Notes: generated by a model from the sequence alone, not told the origin. A stretch of 64,000 bases of DNA from Serratia plymuthica NBRC 102599 (GCF_001590925.1 NZ_BCTU01000011.1:186001-250000), one strand, 5' to 3'; counted from the first letter of the stretch, positions 39,439 through 49,179 are shown. Translations and numbers: made by a program.

Positions 39439-40005
39439 ATGTACGACCGCTATCAGGGTCTGATCTTCGACATGGACGGCACTATCCTTGATACCGAGCC
39501 GACGCACCGTAAAGCGTGGCACGAGGTGTTGGCCCGTTACGGTATGACGTTTGATGAAGCGGCTATGGTGGCGCTGAACGGTTCTCCGAGCTGGCACATT
39601 GCCCAGTCGATTATTACCCGCCATCAGGCCGATCTCGATCCCCATCAACTGGCTGCGGAGAAAACCCGTGCGGTGGAAACTATGCTGCTGGATACCGTGC
39701 GCCCATTGCCGCTGATTGAGGTAGTCAAAGCCTATCACGGCCGTCGTCCAATGGCGGTTGGCACCGGCAGCGAACACCGTATGGCGGAGTCTTTGCTACG
39801 CCATTTGGGCCTGTTCCACTGTTTTGATGCGATCGTGGGTGCCGATGACGTACTGCGGCACAAGCCCGAACCCGATACTTTCCTGCGTTGCGCCGAGCTG
39901 ATGGGTGTGCCGCCGGAAAAATGCGTGGTGTTTGAAGACGCAGATTTCGGTATTCAGGCGGCGAAAAGCGCCAATATGGCTGTCGTAGACGTTCGCACGC
40001 TTTGA
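39439..40005 (+). CDS. yqaB: HAD-family fructose-1-phosphate phosphatase YqaB
   Basis: A 188-residue haloacid dehalogenase-type phosphatase, matching E. coli YqaB, which removes phosphate from fructose-1-phosphate and some other sugar phosphates. Motif I is IFDMDGTILDTEP (residues ~9-21) with the nucleophile and acid Asp; motif II is in AVGTGSEHRM (~107), motif III the lysine in RHKPEPDTF, and motif IV VFEDADFGIQAA (~165). The cap domain lies at residues 20-85. Its stop overlaps the start of yqaA. Confidence 0.93.
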   Translation: MYDRYQGLIFDMDGTILDTEPTHRKAWHEVLARYGMTFDEAAMVALNGSPSWHIAQSIITRHQADLDPHQLAAEKTRAVETMLLDTVRPLPLIEVVKAYHGRRPMAVGTGSEHRMAESLLRHLGLFHCFDAIVGADDVLRHKPEPDTFLRCAELMGVPPEKCVVFEDADFGIQAAKSANMAVVDVRTL

Positions 40006-40430
40006 GTAGTACGCTGGCGGTTATGTCGTTATTCGGCAGCAGCTTCCTCAGTGCGACGCTGCTGCCGGGAAATTCAGAGATTGTTTTGGTTGCCTTGCTG
40101 ACCAACAGCCGTGCCTCACCGGAATTACTGGTGTTGGCCGCGACGTTGGGGAATACGCTCGGTGGGTTGACCAATGTCATTATAGGACGCTTGTTGCCGG
40201 CGTTGAAACCGCAGCGGGGGCTGGAGACGGCGCTCGGGTGGATGAAACGCTTTGGCCCGGCTGCGCTGTTGCTCAGTTGGGTGCCGGTAGTGGGCGATTT
40301 GTTGTGCGTGTTGGCAGGTTGGCTGCGCATGCCCTGGGGCCCTGTAGCGCTGTTTCTGTGTATCGGAAAGGCGCTGCGTTACATCATTTTGACTATGATA
40401 ACGTTACAGGGAATGGCCTGGTGGCATTAA
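40002..40430 (+). CDS. yqaA: Inner membrane protein YqaA (DedA/VTT-like)
   Basis: A 142-residue membrane protein with four to five hydrophobic helices and the SNARE-associated/VTT pattern FLSATLLPGNSEIVLV and GNTLGGLTNVIIGR. DedA-like proteins are thought to move lipids; the role of YqaA is unknown. The start is TTG 40002, which overlaps the yqaB stop (TTGA) and gives exactly the E. coli length of 142 with aligned N-termini; ATG 40023 would lose seven conserved residues. Confidence 0.88.
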   Translation: MSSTLAVMSLFGSSFLSATLLPGNSEIVLVALLTNSRASPELLVLAATLGNTLGGLTNVIIGRLLPALKPQRGLETALGWMKRFGPAALLLSWVPVVGDLLCVLAGWLRMPWGPVALFLCIGKALRYIILTMITLQGMAWWH

Positions 40431-40512
40431 CGAAGTGAATATAACTCAATATTCACTCGGGTGCAGATTCAGTATGCTTACGAGTTATTGTTTTTAGAAG
40501 CGGGAGGTCAAT

Positions 40513-42075
40513 TTGATCCCGGACGTATCACAGGCGCTTTCTTGGTTGGAAGCCCATCCCCATGCATTAAAAGGTATTCGTCGCGGCATTGAGCGTGAAA
40601 CGCTGCGTGTCACTGCGGACGGAAAACTGGCGACAACCGGACATCCGGAAAAGTTGGGGGCGGCATTAACGCACCATTGGATTACTACAGACTTTGCCGA
40701 GGCGCTGTTAGAGTTTATTACGCCGGTTGACGATAACCTCGACCATCTGTTGACGTTCCTGCGTGATATCCATCGTCACGTGGCGCGTAATCTGGGTGAT
40801 GAACGCATGTGGCCGCTCAGCATGCCGTGCTTTATTGAAGCCGAGCAAGACATTGAGCTGGCGCAGTTCGGTTCGTCGAATATTGGCCGCATGAAAACGC
40901 TGTACCGTGAAGGATTGAAAAATCGCTACGGTGCGTTGATGCAGACCATTTCCGGCGTGCATTACAATTTCTCGCTGCCGCTGGAGTTCTGGCAGGCATG
41001 GGCCGGCGTAAAAGACGCAGAAAGCGGTAAAGAGCAGATTTCGGCGGGCTACTTCCGCTTGATCCGCAATTACTACCGTTTTGGCTGGGTGATCCCGTAT
41101 TTGTTCGGCGCGTCGCCGGCGATCTGTTCCTCGTTCCTGAAAGGGCGTGAAACCGCATTGCCGTTCGAGCGTACTGAACAGGGGATGTGCTATCTGCCGT
41201 ATGCCACTTCGCTGCGATTGAGCGACCTGGGCTACACCAATAAATCTCAGAGCAATCTGGGCATTACCTTCAACGATCTGCAAAGTTATGTCGCCGGTCT
41301 GAAGCGGGCGATTGTCACGCCTTCTGAAGAGTTCGCCGAATTGGGTGTAAAGGACGGCGATCGTTACCTGCAATTGAACAGTAACGTGCTGCAGATTGAA
41401 AATGAACTGTATGCGCCGATCCGGCCGAAGCGCGTGACCAAAAGCGGTGAGACGCCGTCAGATGCGCTGCTGCGCGGCGGTATCGAATATATCGAAGTTC
41501 GTTCGCTGGACATCAACCCGTTCTCGCCAATCGGCGTGGATGCGGTGCAGGCGCGCTTCCTGGACCTGTTCCTGGTGTGGTGTGTGCTGGCCGATGCGCC
41601 AGAGATGAACAGTGATGAATTGCTGTGCACGCGCAAAAACTGGAATCGGGTGATCCTCGAAGGACGCAAGCCTGGCCAAACCATCGGTATGGGCTGTGAT
41701 GACAGCCGTGAACCGCTGGAGAAAGTCGGTAAGGCGTTGTTTGACGATCTGCGACGCGTGGCGGAGGTGCTGGATAGCGAAGCCGGCGATCGCCAGTATC
41801 AGCAAGTTTGCGATGAACTGGTTGCGGCGTTTGACGATCCGGAGCTGACGTTCTCTGCTCGAATCCTGAAAGCGATGAAGGAAGAGGGAACAGGCCGTGT
41901 GGGCTTGCAATTGGCAGAGCAGTACCGTCAGATGCTGATGGAAGAGCCGTTGGAAATTCTGACCGAAGCCGATCTGGCGAAGGAACAGGAAGCCTCATGG
42001 CAGCGTCAACGCAACATAGAAGCCAGCGATACGCTAAGCTTTGAAGAGTTCCTGAAGCAACACGGCGGGGGCTGA
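40513..42075 (+). CDS. gshA: Glutamate--cysteine ligase GshA
   Basis: GshA (EC 6.3.2.2) makes gamma-glutamylcysteine, the limiting step of glutathione synthesis. The 520-residue protein has the family blocks [45 protein letters not shown], and [14 protein letters not shown]. The start codon is TTG at 40513 after GGGAGGT; E. coli gshA also begins with TTG, a known limiter of its translation, so the rare start is conserved. MicA is encoded on the opposite strand just after the stop. Confidence 0.97.
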   Translation: MIPDVSQALSWLEAHPHALKGIRRGIERETLRVTADGKLATTGHPEKLGAALTHHWITTDFAEALLEFITPVDDNLDHLLTFLRDIHRHVARNLGDERMWPLSMPCFIEAEQDIELAQFGSSNIGRMKTLYREGLKNRYGALMQTISGVHYNFSLPLEFWQAWAGVKDAESGKEQISAGYFRLIRNYYRFGWVIPYLFGASPAICSSFLKGRETALPFERTEQGMCYLPYATSLRLSDLGYTNKSQSNLGITFNDLQSYVAGLKRAIVTPSEEFAELGVKDGDRYLQLNSNVLQIENELYAPIRPKRVTKSGETPSDALLRGGIEYIEVRSLDINPFSPIGVDAVQARFLDLFLVWCVLADAPEMNSDELLCTRKNWNRVILEGRKPGQTIGMGCDDSREPLEKVGKALFDDLRRVAEVLDSEAGDRQYQQVCDELVAAFDDPELTFSARILKAMKEEGTGRVGLQLAEQYRQMLMEEPLEILTEADLAKEQEASWQRQRNIEASDTLSFEEFLKQHGGG

Positions 42076-42080
42076 AAAAG

Positions 42081-42153
42081 AAAAAGGCCACATCAATGTG
42101 GCCAAATATGCATCTCTGATGACAGGGATGATGATAACAAATGCGCGTCTTTC
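42081..42153 (-). ncRNA. micA: MicA small regulatory RNA
   Basis: A 73-base Hfq-dependent RNA whose 5' part GAAAGACGCGCATTTGTT and stem-loop GGCCACAT/ATGTGGCC with T-run match E. coli MicA. MicA represses ompA and other porin and envelope mRNAs by pairing through its 5' region when sigma-E is active. It lies between gshA and luxS on the minus strand, as in E. coli. The 5' pairing region is preserved while the middle loop differs. Confidence 0.93.
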
Positions 42154-42159
42154 ACATAC

Positions 42160-42188
42160 TCAGACTCGCTGGGTTGGAAAAGGTTTCC
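42160..42188 (-). promoter_or_regulatory. Sigma-E promoter of micA
   Basis: On the minus strand GGAAACC (42188-42182), a 16-base spacer and GTCTGA (42165-42160), 7 bases before the RNA start. This fits sigma-E elements (GGAACTT and TCTRA). It overlaps the luxS leader. Confidence 0.75.
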
Positions 42189-42241
42189 TGGTTAGTTAAA
42201 AAAGTTTCGAAATAAATACTCTTTCACGAGGAGGTAACGAA

Positions 42242-42757
42242 ATGCCACTGCTGGATAGCTTCACCGTAGACCATACCCGCATGGCAGCCCCGGCTGTCCG
42301 CGTCGCGAAAACCATGAAAACTCCTCATGGCGATACCATCACCGTGTTCGATCTGCGCTTCTGTCGGCCGAACCTGGAAGTGATGCCAGAACGCGGCATT
42401 CATACGCTGGAACACCTGTTTGCCGGCTTTATGCGCGATCATCTGAACGGCCAGGGCGTTGAGATTATCGATATCTCCCCGATGGGATGCCGCACCGGTT
42501 TCTACATGAGTCTGATCGGCGTGCCGGAAGAGCAGCGCGTTGCCGATGCGTGGAAAGCGGCGATGTCCGACGTGCTGAAAGTGACTGACCAGCGCAAAAT
42601 TCCTGAGCTGAATGAGTTCCAGTGCGGGACTTATCACATGCACTCTTTGGAAGAGGCGCAGGAAATCGCCAAGCACATTCTTGATCACGACGTGGTAGTG
42701 AACCACAACGAAGAGCTGGCGCTGCCGAAAGAAAAGCTGCAGGAACTGCATATCTAG
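42242..42757 (+). CDS. luxS: S-ribosylhomocysteine lyase LuxS
   Basis: LuxS (EC 4.4.1.21) splits S-ribosylhomocysteine to homocysteine and DPD, the precursor of the AI-2 signal. The 171-residue protein has the iron/zinc site His54, Glu57 and His58 in HTLEH and Cys128 in [10 protein letters not shown], plus catalytic Cys83 in MGCRTGFY. A strong ribosome site GAGGAGG precedes the ATG. The promoter overlaps the divergent micA promoter. Confidence 0.97.
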   Translation: MPLLDSFTVDHTRMAAPAVRVAKTMKTPHGDTITVFDLRFCRPNLEVMPERGIHTLEHLFAGFMRDHLNGQGVEIIDISPMGCRTGFYMSLIGVPEEQRVADAWKAAMSDVLKVTDQRKIPELNEFQCGTYHMHSLEEAQEIAKHILDHDVVVNHNEELALPKEKLQELHI

Positions 42758-42785
42758 TTCACAGCCGCAGGCTACGGCGATAAAA

Positions 42786-42815
42786 AAAAGACGCGAGGTT
42801 CGCGTCTTTTCTCTT
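42786..42815 (+). terminator. Terminator after luxS
   Basis: Eleven-bp stem AAAAGACGCGA/TCGCGTCTTTT followed by CTCTTT; works in both directions for luxS and corB. Confidence 0.88.
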
Positions 42816-42828
42816 TCTGGTGGGTAAG

Positions 42829-44118
42829 TCAGCGCTGTTGAACGCTGGATTGCAGCGACTTTATCGGTGTGACCCGCACCTGTTTTATCATATTGTCTTG
42901 CACGTCGAGGATATCGACGTCGTAGTGACTTACGCGCACACGGGTACCGATCTCGGGGATCTCTTCCAACTCTTCCAGCAGCATGCCGTTAATGGTGCGA
43001 GCTTCGGTGGCCGGCAGTGTCCAGTTGAACGCCTTGTTTAACTCGCGCACGTTGGCAGTACCGTCTATCAGTACGGAGCCGTCGCTCTGCGGATTAACTT
43101 CCTCCGCCAGCGTGGGTGACATGGAGGTCGTGAAATCGCCTACGATCTCCTCCAGAATATCTTCCACCGTTACCAGCCCCTGAATATCACCGTACTCGTC
43201 CACCACGATGCCGACTTTCTCTTTATTCCGCTGGAATTTGACCAGTTGGACATTGAGCGGCGTACCTTCAGGCACGTAGTAAATTTCGTCAGCGGCGCGC
43301 AGCAAATTCTCTTTGTTAAACTCTTTCTTCTCGGTCATCAGCCGGTAAGCTTCACGCACCCGCAGCATACCGATGGCGTCATCCAGCGAGCTGCGATACA
43401 GCACGATGCGGCCGTGCGGCGAGTGGGTAAGCTGGCGCATGATCGACTTCCAGTCGTCGTTGACGTCGATACCGACGATTTCGTTGCGCGGTACCATGAT
43501 GTCATCGACCGTCACCTTTTCCAGGTCCAGTACCGAGATCAGCATGTCTTGATTGCGGCGGGAAATCTGCGAGTGGGATTCATTGACGATGGTGCGCAGC
43601 TCGTCCTTGCTCACCGCATCGCTGACGCGCACGTTGGTGCGAATGCCGAACACGCGCAATATCAGCGTGGTGATGCCATTGAGCAGCCACACTAGCGGGA
43701 ACATCACCTTCTGCAGAGGTGCCAGTAAAAAGCTGCTGGGGAAGGCGATACGTTCCGGGTACAGCGCCGCGAAGGTTTTTGGCAGCACTTCGGCGAACAA
43801 CAGCACGGCGAACGTCAATACGCCGGTAGCGATGGCTACGCCGAGGTCGCCATACAGGCGCATGCCGACGATGGTCCCCAGTGCCGACGCGAGAATGTTT
43901 ACCAGATTATTGCCGATCAACACCAGGCCAATCAGGCGATCCGGTTTTTGCAGCAATTTCTCGACCCGGCGGGCAGAGCGGCTACCCTGCTTGGCGAGAT
44001 GACGGAGACGATAGCGGTTGAGCGTCATCATGCCGGTTTCGGATGCTGAGAAGTAAGCGGAGACCACAATCATGATCACCAGAATAATGATCAGGGTCCC
44101 TGTCGAAACGTGCTCCAA
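42829..44118 (-). CDS. corB: HlyC/CorC-family transporter CorB (YfjD)
   Basis: A 429-residue protein of the CNNM/CorB family: a DUF21 membrane domain with about four helices (residues ~1-165, FSASETGMMTLNRYRLR is the signature), a pair of CBS domains (~205-330, including VDDIMVPRNEIVGI and GIVVDEYGDIQGLVTVEDILEE) and a C-terminal CorC/HlyC domain. Relatives act in magnesium efflux with ATP sensed by the CBS pair. It matches E. coli YfjD in length. It is followed upstream by ypjD, 42 bases away, on the same strand; ffh is divergent from the pair. Confidence 0.93.
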   Translation of the reverse strand: MEHVSTGTLIIILVIMIVVSAYFSASETGMMTLNRYRLRHLAKQGSRSARRVEKLLQKPDRLIGLVLIGNNLVNILASALGTIVGMRLYGDLGVAIATGVLTFAVLLFAEVLPKTFAALYPERIAFPSSFLLAPLQKVMFPLVWLLNGITTLILRVFGIRTNVRVSDAVSKDELRTIVNESHSQISRRNQDMLISVLDLEKVTVDDIMVPRNEIVGIDVNDDWKSIMRQLTHSPHGRIVLYRSSLDDAIGMLRVREAYRLMTEKKEFNKENLLRAADEIYYVPEGTPLNVQLVKFQRNKEKVGIVVDEYGDIQGLVTVEDILEEIVGDFTTSMSPTLAEEVNPQSDGSVLIDGTANVRELNKAFNWTLPATEARTINGMLLEELEEIPEIGTRVRVSHYDVDILDVQDNMIKQVRVTPIKSLQSSVQQR

Positions 44119-44160
44119 CGCGGTATTCCTTATATAAGGGAAAAGAGGGCCTGAGGCGGC

Positions 44161-44952
44161 TTAGCGCACCATGACTTGTTGAATCAGACGGCTGCCGAAG
44201 TAGGCCAGCGTCAGCAAGAAAGCGCCGGCAAAGCTGAACCAAACGACGCGGCGTCCGCGCCAACCTTCATGATAATGGCCCCACAGCAGAACGATGTACA
44301 CAAACCAGGCCATAATGGACAGCACGGCTTTATGAACGTTCTCTTTACTGAACAGGTTATCCATATAAAGCAGACCGGTGCACAGTGTGAGCGTGAGCAG
44401 CACTACGCCGATCTGGGTGATGTGGAACATTTTGCGTTCGATACTCATCAGCGGCGGCATGTCGGCACTGAAGGACAGCTTTTTGTTTTTTAGCAGGTAG
44501 TCCAACCAGGCAAGCTGCAGCGCATACAGTGCGGCAATAATCAGCGTAGCGTAAGAGAACAGCGCCAGACCTATATGCACCATCAGCTCCGGGCTGGCTT
44601 CCAGATGGGTGATGAACTCGCCCGGCATAAAGCTGGCGAAGGCCAGATTGATCATCGCGAAGCTATAAACGATGGGCAGCAAGAACCAGCCGCGATTGCG
44701 CGAAGCGACAAAGGTCATGATCGAACAAATGATCAGGCTGACGATGGAACCGATGTTCAGCAGGCTGAGATTTTGCCCGGCGCTGACGTCAAAGATACGT
44801 TGCTGCAGTGCGATGGCATGGCAAATTAGCGCCACCACCGCCGAGACGATAGCAAGCCGACGGTATGCGCTGTTCTTCCGCAACAAGCTGGGAATAATCA
44901 GTCCAAGGCTGAGCAGGTAGGCCATCAAAGCCACAATGGAGAAAACTGGCAT
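44161..44952 (-). CDS. ypjD: Inner membrane protein YpjD (CcsA/HemX-like)
   Basis: A 263-residue protein with eight predicted membrane helices, in the cytochrome c assembly (CcsA/HemX) family; the E. coli counterpart is the same length. Conserved features are HIGLALFSYATLIIAALYAL and the late KAVLSIMAWFVYIVLLWGHY with histidines that in relatives bind haem. Its exact role is unknown; E. coli mutants link it to membrane stress and CorB function. I set the start at ATG 44952 by homology; an open frame continues upstream past the ffh promoter and is not conserved. Confidence 0.9.
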   Translation of the reverse strand: MPVFSIVALMAYLLSLGLIIPSLLRKNSAYRRLAIVSAVVALICHAIALQQRIFDVSAGQNLSLLNIGSIVSLIICSIMTFVASRNRGWFLLPIVYSFAMINLAFASFMPGEFITHLEASPELMVHIGLALFSYATLIIAALYALQLAWLDYLLKNKKLSFSADMPPLMSIERKMFHITQIGVVLLTLTLCTGLLYMDNLFSKENVHKAVLSIMAWFVYIVLLWGHYHEGWRGRRVVWFSFAGAFLLTLAYFGSRLIQQVMVR

Positions 44953-45121
44953 AGCGTTTAATTTTGCTTCGGCATGGTTAATTGGATTGCCAGTATAGCG
45001 TTGAGCGCGTTCCACTCCAACCGATCTCCAACGCTGAGGCAGAGATCCTGTACGCTTCGTGTTATCATCGCCGCAATTGTGTCGCCAAAGCGGCCTGTCA
45101 TTACACGTTGAGCATGAGACG

Positions 45122-46483
45122 ATGTTTGAAAATTTAACCGATCGATTGTCGCGCACACTGCGCAATATCAGCGGCCGTGGGCGGCTGACCGAAGAGAATA
45201 TCAAGGAAACCCTGCGTGAAGTGCGCATGGCGTTGCTGGAAGCGGACGTTGCGCTGCCGGTAGTGCGCGACTTTATCAACCGCGTCAAAGAGAGTGCGGT
45301 GGGGCATGAAGTCAACAAGAGCCTGACGCCGGGGCAAGAATTCGTCAAGATCGTCAAGAGCGAGCTGATTGCCGCGATGGGCGAAGTGAATACCGAGCTG
45401 AATCTGGCGGCGCAGCCACCGGCCGTGGTGCTGATGGCGGGCCTGCAAGGTGCCGGTAAAACCACCAGCGTCGCCAAGCTCGGCAAATTCCTGAAAGAAA
45501 AACAGAAGAAAAAAGTGTTGGTGGTTTCCGCGGACGTTTACCGTCCTGCGGCGATCAGGCAGTTGGAAACGTTGGCGGAAGGCGTCGGCATCGATTTCTT
45601 CCCGTCGGATGTCAAAGAAAAGCCGATCGACATCGTTAACCGTGCATTGCAGCAGGCCAAGCTGAAATTCTACGACGTGCTGATCGTCGATACCGCCGGC
45701 CGTTTGCACGTAGACGAAGCGATGATGGACGAGATCAAACAGGTGCACGCGGCGATCAAGCCGGTGGAAACCCTGTTTGTGGTCGATGCCATGACCGGTC
45801 AGGATGCCGCCAATACGGCCAAGGCCTTTAACGAGGCGCTGCCGCTGACCGGTGTAGTGCTGACCAAGGTCGACGGCGACGCGCGTGGCGGTGCCGCGCT
45901 GTCTATCCGTCACATCACCGGCAAGCCGATCAAGTTCCTCGGTGTGGGCGAGAAGACCGATGCGCTGGAGCCATTCCATCCAGACCGCGTAGCGTCACGT
46001 ATTCTCGGCATGGGCGATGTGCTGTCGCTGATCGAAGATATCGAAAGCAAGGTTGACCGCGAGCAAGCGGAAAAACTGGCTAACAAGCTGAAGAAGGGCG
46101 ACGGTTTCGATCTGACCGACTTCCTGGAGCAGTTGAAGCAGATGCGTAACATGGGCGGCATGGCGAACATGCTGAGCAAATTGCCCGGTGCCGGCCAACT
46201 GCCGGACAATGTGAAATCGCAGATGGACGATAAAGTGCTGGTGCGCATGGAGGCGATCATCAACTCGATGACGTTGAAAGAGCGCGCCAAACCGGAAATC
46301 ATCAAAGGCTCGCGCAAACGTCGTATCGCGATGGGCTCCGGCATGCAGGTGCAAGATGTTAACCGCTTGTTAAAGCAGTTCGACGACATGCAGCGCATGA
46401 TGAAGAAGATGAAGAAAGGCGGGATGGCGAAGATGATGCGCGGCATGAAAGGTATGATGCCGCCGGGCTTCCCAGGTCGCTGA
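45122..46483 (+). CDS. ffh: Signal recognition particle protein Ffh
   Basis: Ffh binds 4.5S RNA and signal sequences of nascent inner-membrane proteins and targets ribosomes to FtsY. The 453 residues equal E. coli Ffh. An N domain (1-85) is followed by the G domain with GLQGAGKTTSVAKL (~103), DTAGRLHVDE (~190), TKVDGDARGGAAL (~245), and the methionine-rich M domain ending MMKKMKKGG-MAKMMRGMKG-MMPPGF. ATG 45122 is the homologous start. It is upstream of the rpsP operon with its own terminator region between. Confidence 0.97.
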   Translation: MFENLTDRLSRTLRNISGRGRLTEENIKETLREVRMALLEADVALPVVRDFINRVKESAVGHEVNKSLTPGQEFVKIVKSELIAAMGEVNTELNLAAQPPAVVLMAGLQGAGKTTSVAKLGKFLKEKQKKKVLVVSADVYRPAAIRQLETLAEGVGIDFFPSDVKEKPIDIVNRALQQAKLKFYDVLIVDTAGRLHVDEAMMDEIKQVHAAIKPVETLFVVDAMTGQDAANTAKAFNEALPLTGVVLTKVDGDARGGAALSIRHITGKPIKFLGVGEKTDALEPFHPDRVASRILGMGDVLSLIEDIESKVDREQAEKLANKLKKGDGFDLTDFLEQLKQMRNMGGMANMLSKLPGAGQLPDNVKSQMDDKVLVRMEAIINSMTLKERAKPEIIKGSRKRRIAMGSGMQVQDVNRLLKQFDDMQRMMKKMKKGGMAKMMRGMKGMMPPGFPGR

Positions 46484-46644
46484 CAGGCGCTTGCCCCCTG
46501 GGGTGAGCGTGTTTAAGCATTTGCCGTTTGCGGCAAAAACCGCCCGAAATAGTGCTGGCCGAAAAAAGTTGTTGACGGTGATCTACGCTTTAGATTGCTT
46601 TTTGCGCCAAAATGAGTAAAATTTTCGGGCTTTTTATATTGCAA

Positions 46645-46684
46645 CCGGGCCCCGTTCCCTCAATGGGGCCCGGCTGTTTTATTA
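46645..46684 (+). terminator. GC-rich hairpin before rpsP (possible attenuator)
   Basis: Perfect 9-bp stem CCGGGCCCC/GGGGCCCGG followed by CTGTTTTATT, ending only about 15 bases before the rpsP ribosome site. It has the form of an intrinsic terminator in the leader, so transcription into the operon may be attenuated. Confidence 0.65.
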
Positions 46685-46699
46685 ACTAAAGAGGATGTT

Positions 46700-46948
46700 A
46701 TGGTAACAATTCGTTTGGCACGTGGCGGCGCTAAAAAGCGTCCGTTCTATCAAGTAGTAGTGACCGACAGCCGCAATGCTCGTGATGGTCGCTTCATCGA
46801 GCGCGTAGGCTTCTTCAACCCGATCGCATCTGGTCAGGCTGAAGCACTGCGTCTGGACCTGGACCGCATCGAACATTGGGTCGGCCTGGGTGCAACCGTT
46901 TCTGATCGCGTTCACGCGCTGATCAAAGACGCTAAGAAAGCAGCTTAA
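46700..46948 (+). CDS. rpsP: 30S ribosomal protein S16
   Basis: S16 is an assembly protein of the small subunit. The 82-residue sequence starts [20 protein letters not shown] and has [10 protein letters not shown], both universal in S16. AGAGGATG provides the ribosome site. It is the first gene of rpsP-rimM-trmD-rplS, a conserved operon joining ribosomal proteins, ribosome maturation and tRNA modification. Confidence 0.97.
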   Translation: MVTIRLARGGAKKRPFYQVVVTDSRNARDGRFIERVGFFNPIASGQAEALRLDLDRIEHWVGLGATVSDRVHALIKDAKKAA

Positions 46949-46966
46949 TCTGTCGCGGTGGTGGCA

Positions 46967-47515
46967 ATGAGCAAGCAACTCAAACCGGTAGCACCGATCG
47001 CGCCGATTGTACTCGGTAAAATGGGGTCTACTTACGGCATCCGTGGTTGGCTCAGAGTATTTTCATCCACCGAGAATGCCGAAAGCATTTTTGACTATCA
47101 GCCCTGGTTTATCCAGCAGGCGGGTCAATGGCAGCTTGTCGAGTTGGAAGACTGGAAGCGCCACAGTCAGGACCTGATCATCAAAGTCAAAGGCGTTGAC
47201 GATCGGGATGCTGCGAATCTACTGACCAATCGCGAGATTGTCGTGGATTCCGAACAACTTCCCGAGCTGGAAGGTGATGATTACTACTGGAAAGACCTTA
47301 TGGGTTGCCAGGTAGTCACTACCACCGGCTACGAGCTGGGTAAAGTCGTCGATATGATGGAAACCGGTTCGAATGACGTGATGGTTGTGAAAGCTAACCT
47401 GAAGGATGCGTTCGGCATGAAGGAGCGGTTGGTCCCGTTTCTTCATGGGCAGGTTATCAAGAAAGTCGATCTCACTGCTCGCGTGATTGAGGCAGATTGG
47501 GATCCTGGTTTTTGA
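46967..47515 (+). CDS. rimM: Ribosome maturation factor RimM
   Basis: RimM binds S19 and helps the 30S head mature. The 182-residue protein has the N-terminal beta-barrel ([20 protein letters not shown], residues ~13-32) and the PRC-barrel C-terminal domain ([12 protein letters not shown] to [10 protein letters not shown]). I chose ATG 46967, matching E. coli MSKQL; two further in-frame codons upstream carry no ribosome site. It is 18 bases from rpsP and 52 from trmD. Confidence 0.96.
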   Translation: MSKQLKPVAPIAPIVLGKMGSTYGIRGWLRVFSSTENAESIFDYQPWFIQQAGQWQLVELEDWKRHSQDLIIKVKGVDDRDAANLLTNREIVVDSEQLPELEGDDYYWKDLMGCQVVTTTGYELGKVVDMMETGSNDVMVVKANLKDAFGMKERLVPFLHGQVIKKVDLTARVIEADWDPGF

Positions 47516-47567
47516 CCTCCGAATTAAACGGTCGAAACAAGTGGAATAACGGTATGGGGATTGGCTT

Positions 47568-48335
47568 GTGTTCATTGGTATTGTAAGCCTGTTTCCTGAG
47601 ATGTTCCGCGCGATCACCGATTACGGGGTGACTAGCCGGGCAGTAAAAAATGGCCTGCTGAGCGTGCAGTGTTGGAGTCCGCGTGACTTCACCTACGACC
47701 GGCATCGTACCGTGGACGATCGCCCTTATGGCGGCGGCCCGGGAATGCTGATGATGGTGCAACCCTTGCGGGAAGCTATTCATGCAGCAAAAGCAGCGGC
47801 AGGCGAGGGAGCAAAGGTGATTTATCTGTCACCTCAGGGGCGCAAGCTGGATCAAACCGGCGTGTGCGAACTGGCGGCCAACTCGAAGATGATTCTGGTT
47901 TGTGGCCGTTATGAAGGGATAGACGAGCGCGTAATCCAAACCGAAATTGATGAAGAATGGTCAATCGGCGATTATGTCCTCAGCGGCGGGGAACTGCCGG
48001 CAATGACCCTGATCGATTCTGTCGCCCGCTTTATACCGGGTGTACTGGGCCATCAGGCTTCAGCAGAAGAGGATTCTTTTGCCGATGGATTGCTGGACTG
48101 CCCGCACTATACCCGTCCTGAGGTGTTGGAAGGGATGGAGGTTCCGCCGGTTTTACTGTCGGGCAACCATGCCGAGATACGTCGCTGGCGCTTAAAGCAG
48201 TCGCTGGGCCGTACCTGGCTTAGAAGACCTGAACTTCTGGAAAGCCTAGCTCTGACTGACGAGCAAGCGGTGTTGCTGGCTGAGTTCCAACGGGAACATC
48301 AGGCCAAGCAGCAGGACTATGAAGGGAACGTCTGA
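47568..48335 (+). CDS. trmD: tRNA (guanine(37)-N1)-methyltransferase TrmD
   Basis: TrmD (EC 2.1.1.228) methylates G37 next to the anticodon to prevent frameshifting. The 255-residue SPOUT enzyme has the deep-knot SAM pocket: [12 protein letters not shown] (~113-124) and [14 protein letters not shown] (~133-146), with [12 protein letters not shown] near 50. The start is GTG 47568 with GGGGA before it; the ATG at 47554 is out of frame. It is followed by rplS after 54 bases. Confidence 0.96.
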   Translation: MFIGIVSLFPEMFRAITDYGVTSRAVKNGLLSVQCWSPRDFTYDRHRTVDDRPYGGGPGMLMMVQPLREAIHAAKAAAGEGAKVIYLSPQGRKLDQTGVCELAANSKMILVCGRYEGIDERVIQTEIDEEWSIGDYVLSGGELPAMTLIDSVARFIPGVLGHQASAEEDSFADGLLDCPHYTRPEVLEGMEVPPVLLSGNHAEIRRWRLKQSLGRTWLRRPELLESLALTDEQAVLLAEFQREHQAKQQDYEGNV

Positions 48336-48374
48336 GCATCTGGCTCGACGGGACCGATATATCAGTTTACCTAG

Positions 48375-48746
<372 letters not shown>

Positions 48747-48773
48747 CGCTGCATCCAAAAGTTAATAGCTATG

Positions 48774-48806
48774 AAGGGGTTGGCAATATGCCAACCCCTT
48801 TTTTTA
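48774..48806 (+). terminator. Terminator after rplS
   Basis: Twelve-bp stem AAGGGGTTGGCA/TGCCAACCCCTT with ATA loop and a run of seven T. It ends the rpsP operon; foreign sequence begins after it. Confidence 0.92.
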
Positions 48807-48823
48807 TGTTTATTGTTTTTGAG

Positions 48824-48835
48824 TTGCATATGCAA
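48824..48835. repeat. 12-bp palindrome near the expected phage/host junction
   Basis: TTGCATATGCAA is a perfect palindrome between the rplS terminator and the ogr terminator. Its position is where an attachment core would be expected, but no second copy is in the window. Confidence 0.3.
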
Positions 48836-48881
48836 GATTTTATTTCGCAAAGACGATATTCAGGTTGTATTTGGAAGGCAT

Positions 48882-48904
48882 AAAAAAGCCTGCTGTCGCA
48901 GGCT
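48882..48904 (-). terminator. Terminator of ogr
   Basis: On the minus strand AGCCTGC-GACA-GCAGGCT followed by TTTTTA; a clear intrinsic terminator right after ogr. Confidence 0.85.
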
Positions 48905-48909
48905 ATGCA

Positions 48910-49128
48910 TTAGAGTGCGGCAGCGCGCTGTTTGCCTTTTTCCGTGTGCGGCTGAGCCGGAATGATATCACCGGGCTTTACGATCACCCGCGCGACGGAC
49001 TCGTGCGTGGCAAAGGTGCAGCTGCAGTTAATGTTCTGGCATTGATGATAGCGCTCCTTGGTCGACTCGCTCAGGTAGCGGCTGGAGCGAGTGTGGGCCA
49101 CGTTACCGCATAGTGGACAGTGCATCAT
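48910..49128 (-). CDS. ogr: Ogr/Delta-family late transcription activator
   Basis: Ogr is a 72-residue zinc-finger protein that binds upstream of P2 late promoters and contacts the alpha subunit of RNA polymerase. This protein has the same length. The zinc ligands are CPLC near the N-terminus and the CQNINC pair near residue 30-35 (YHQCQNINCSCTF), with SRYLSESTKERYHQ between. It is the last late gene and lies next to the host junction. It should control the Ogr-type site upstream of FI. Confidence 0.95.
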   Translation of the reverse strand: MMHCPLCGNVAHTRSSRYLSESTKERYHQCQNINCSCTFATHESVARVIVKPGDIIPAQPHTEKGKQRAAAL

Positions 49129-49179
49129 AGTTGAATCCCCCTTTCGACTGCATCAAGTTATGTGACTTATAATAACCTA

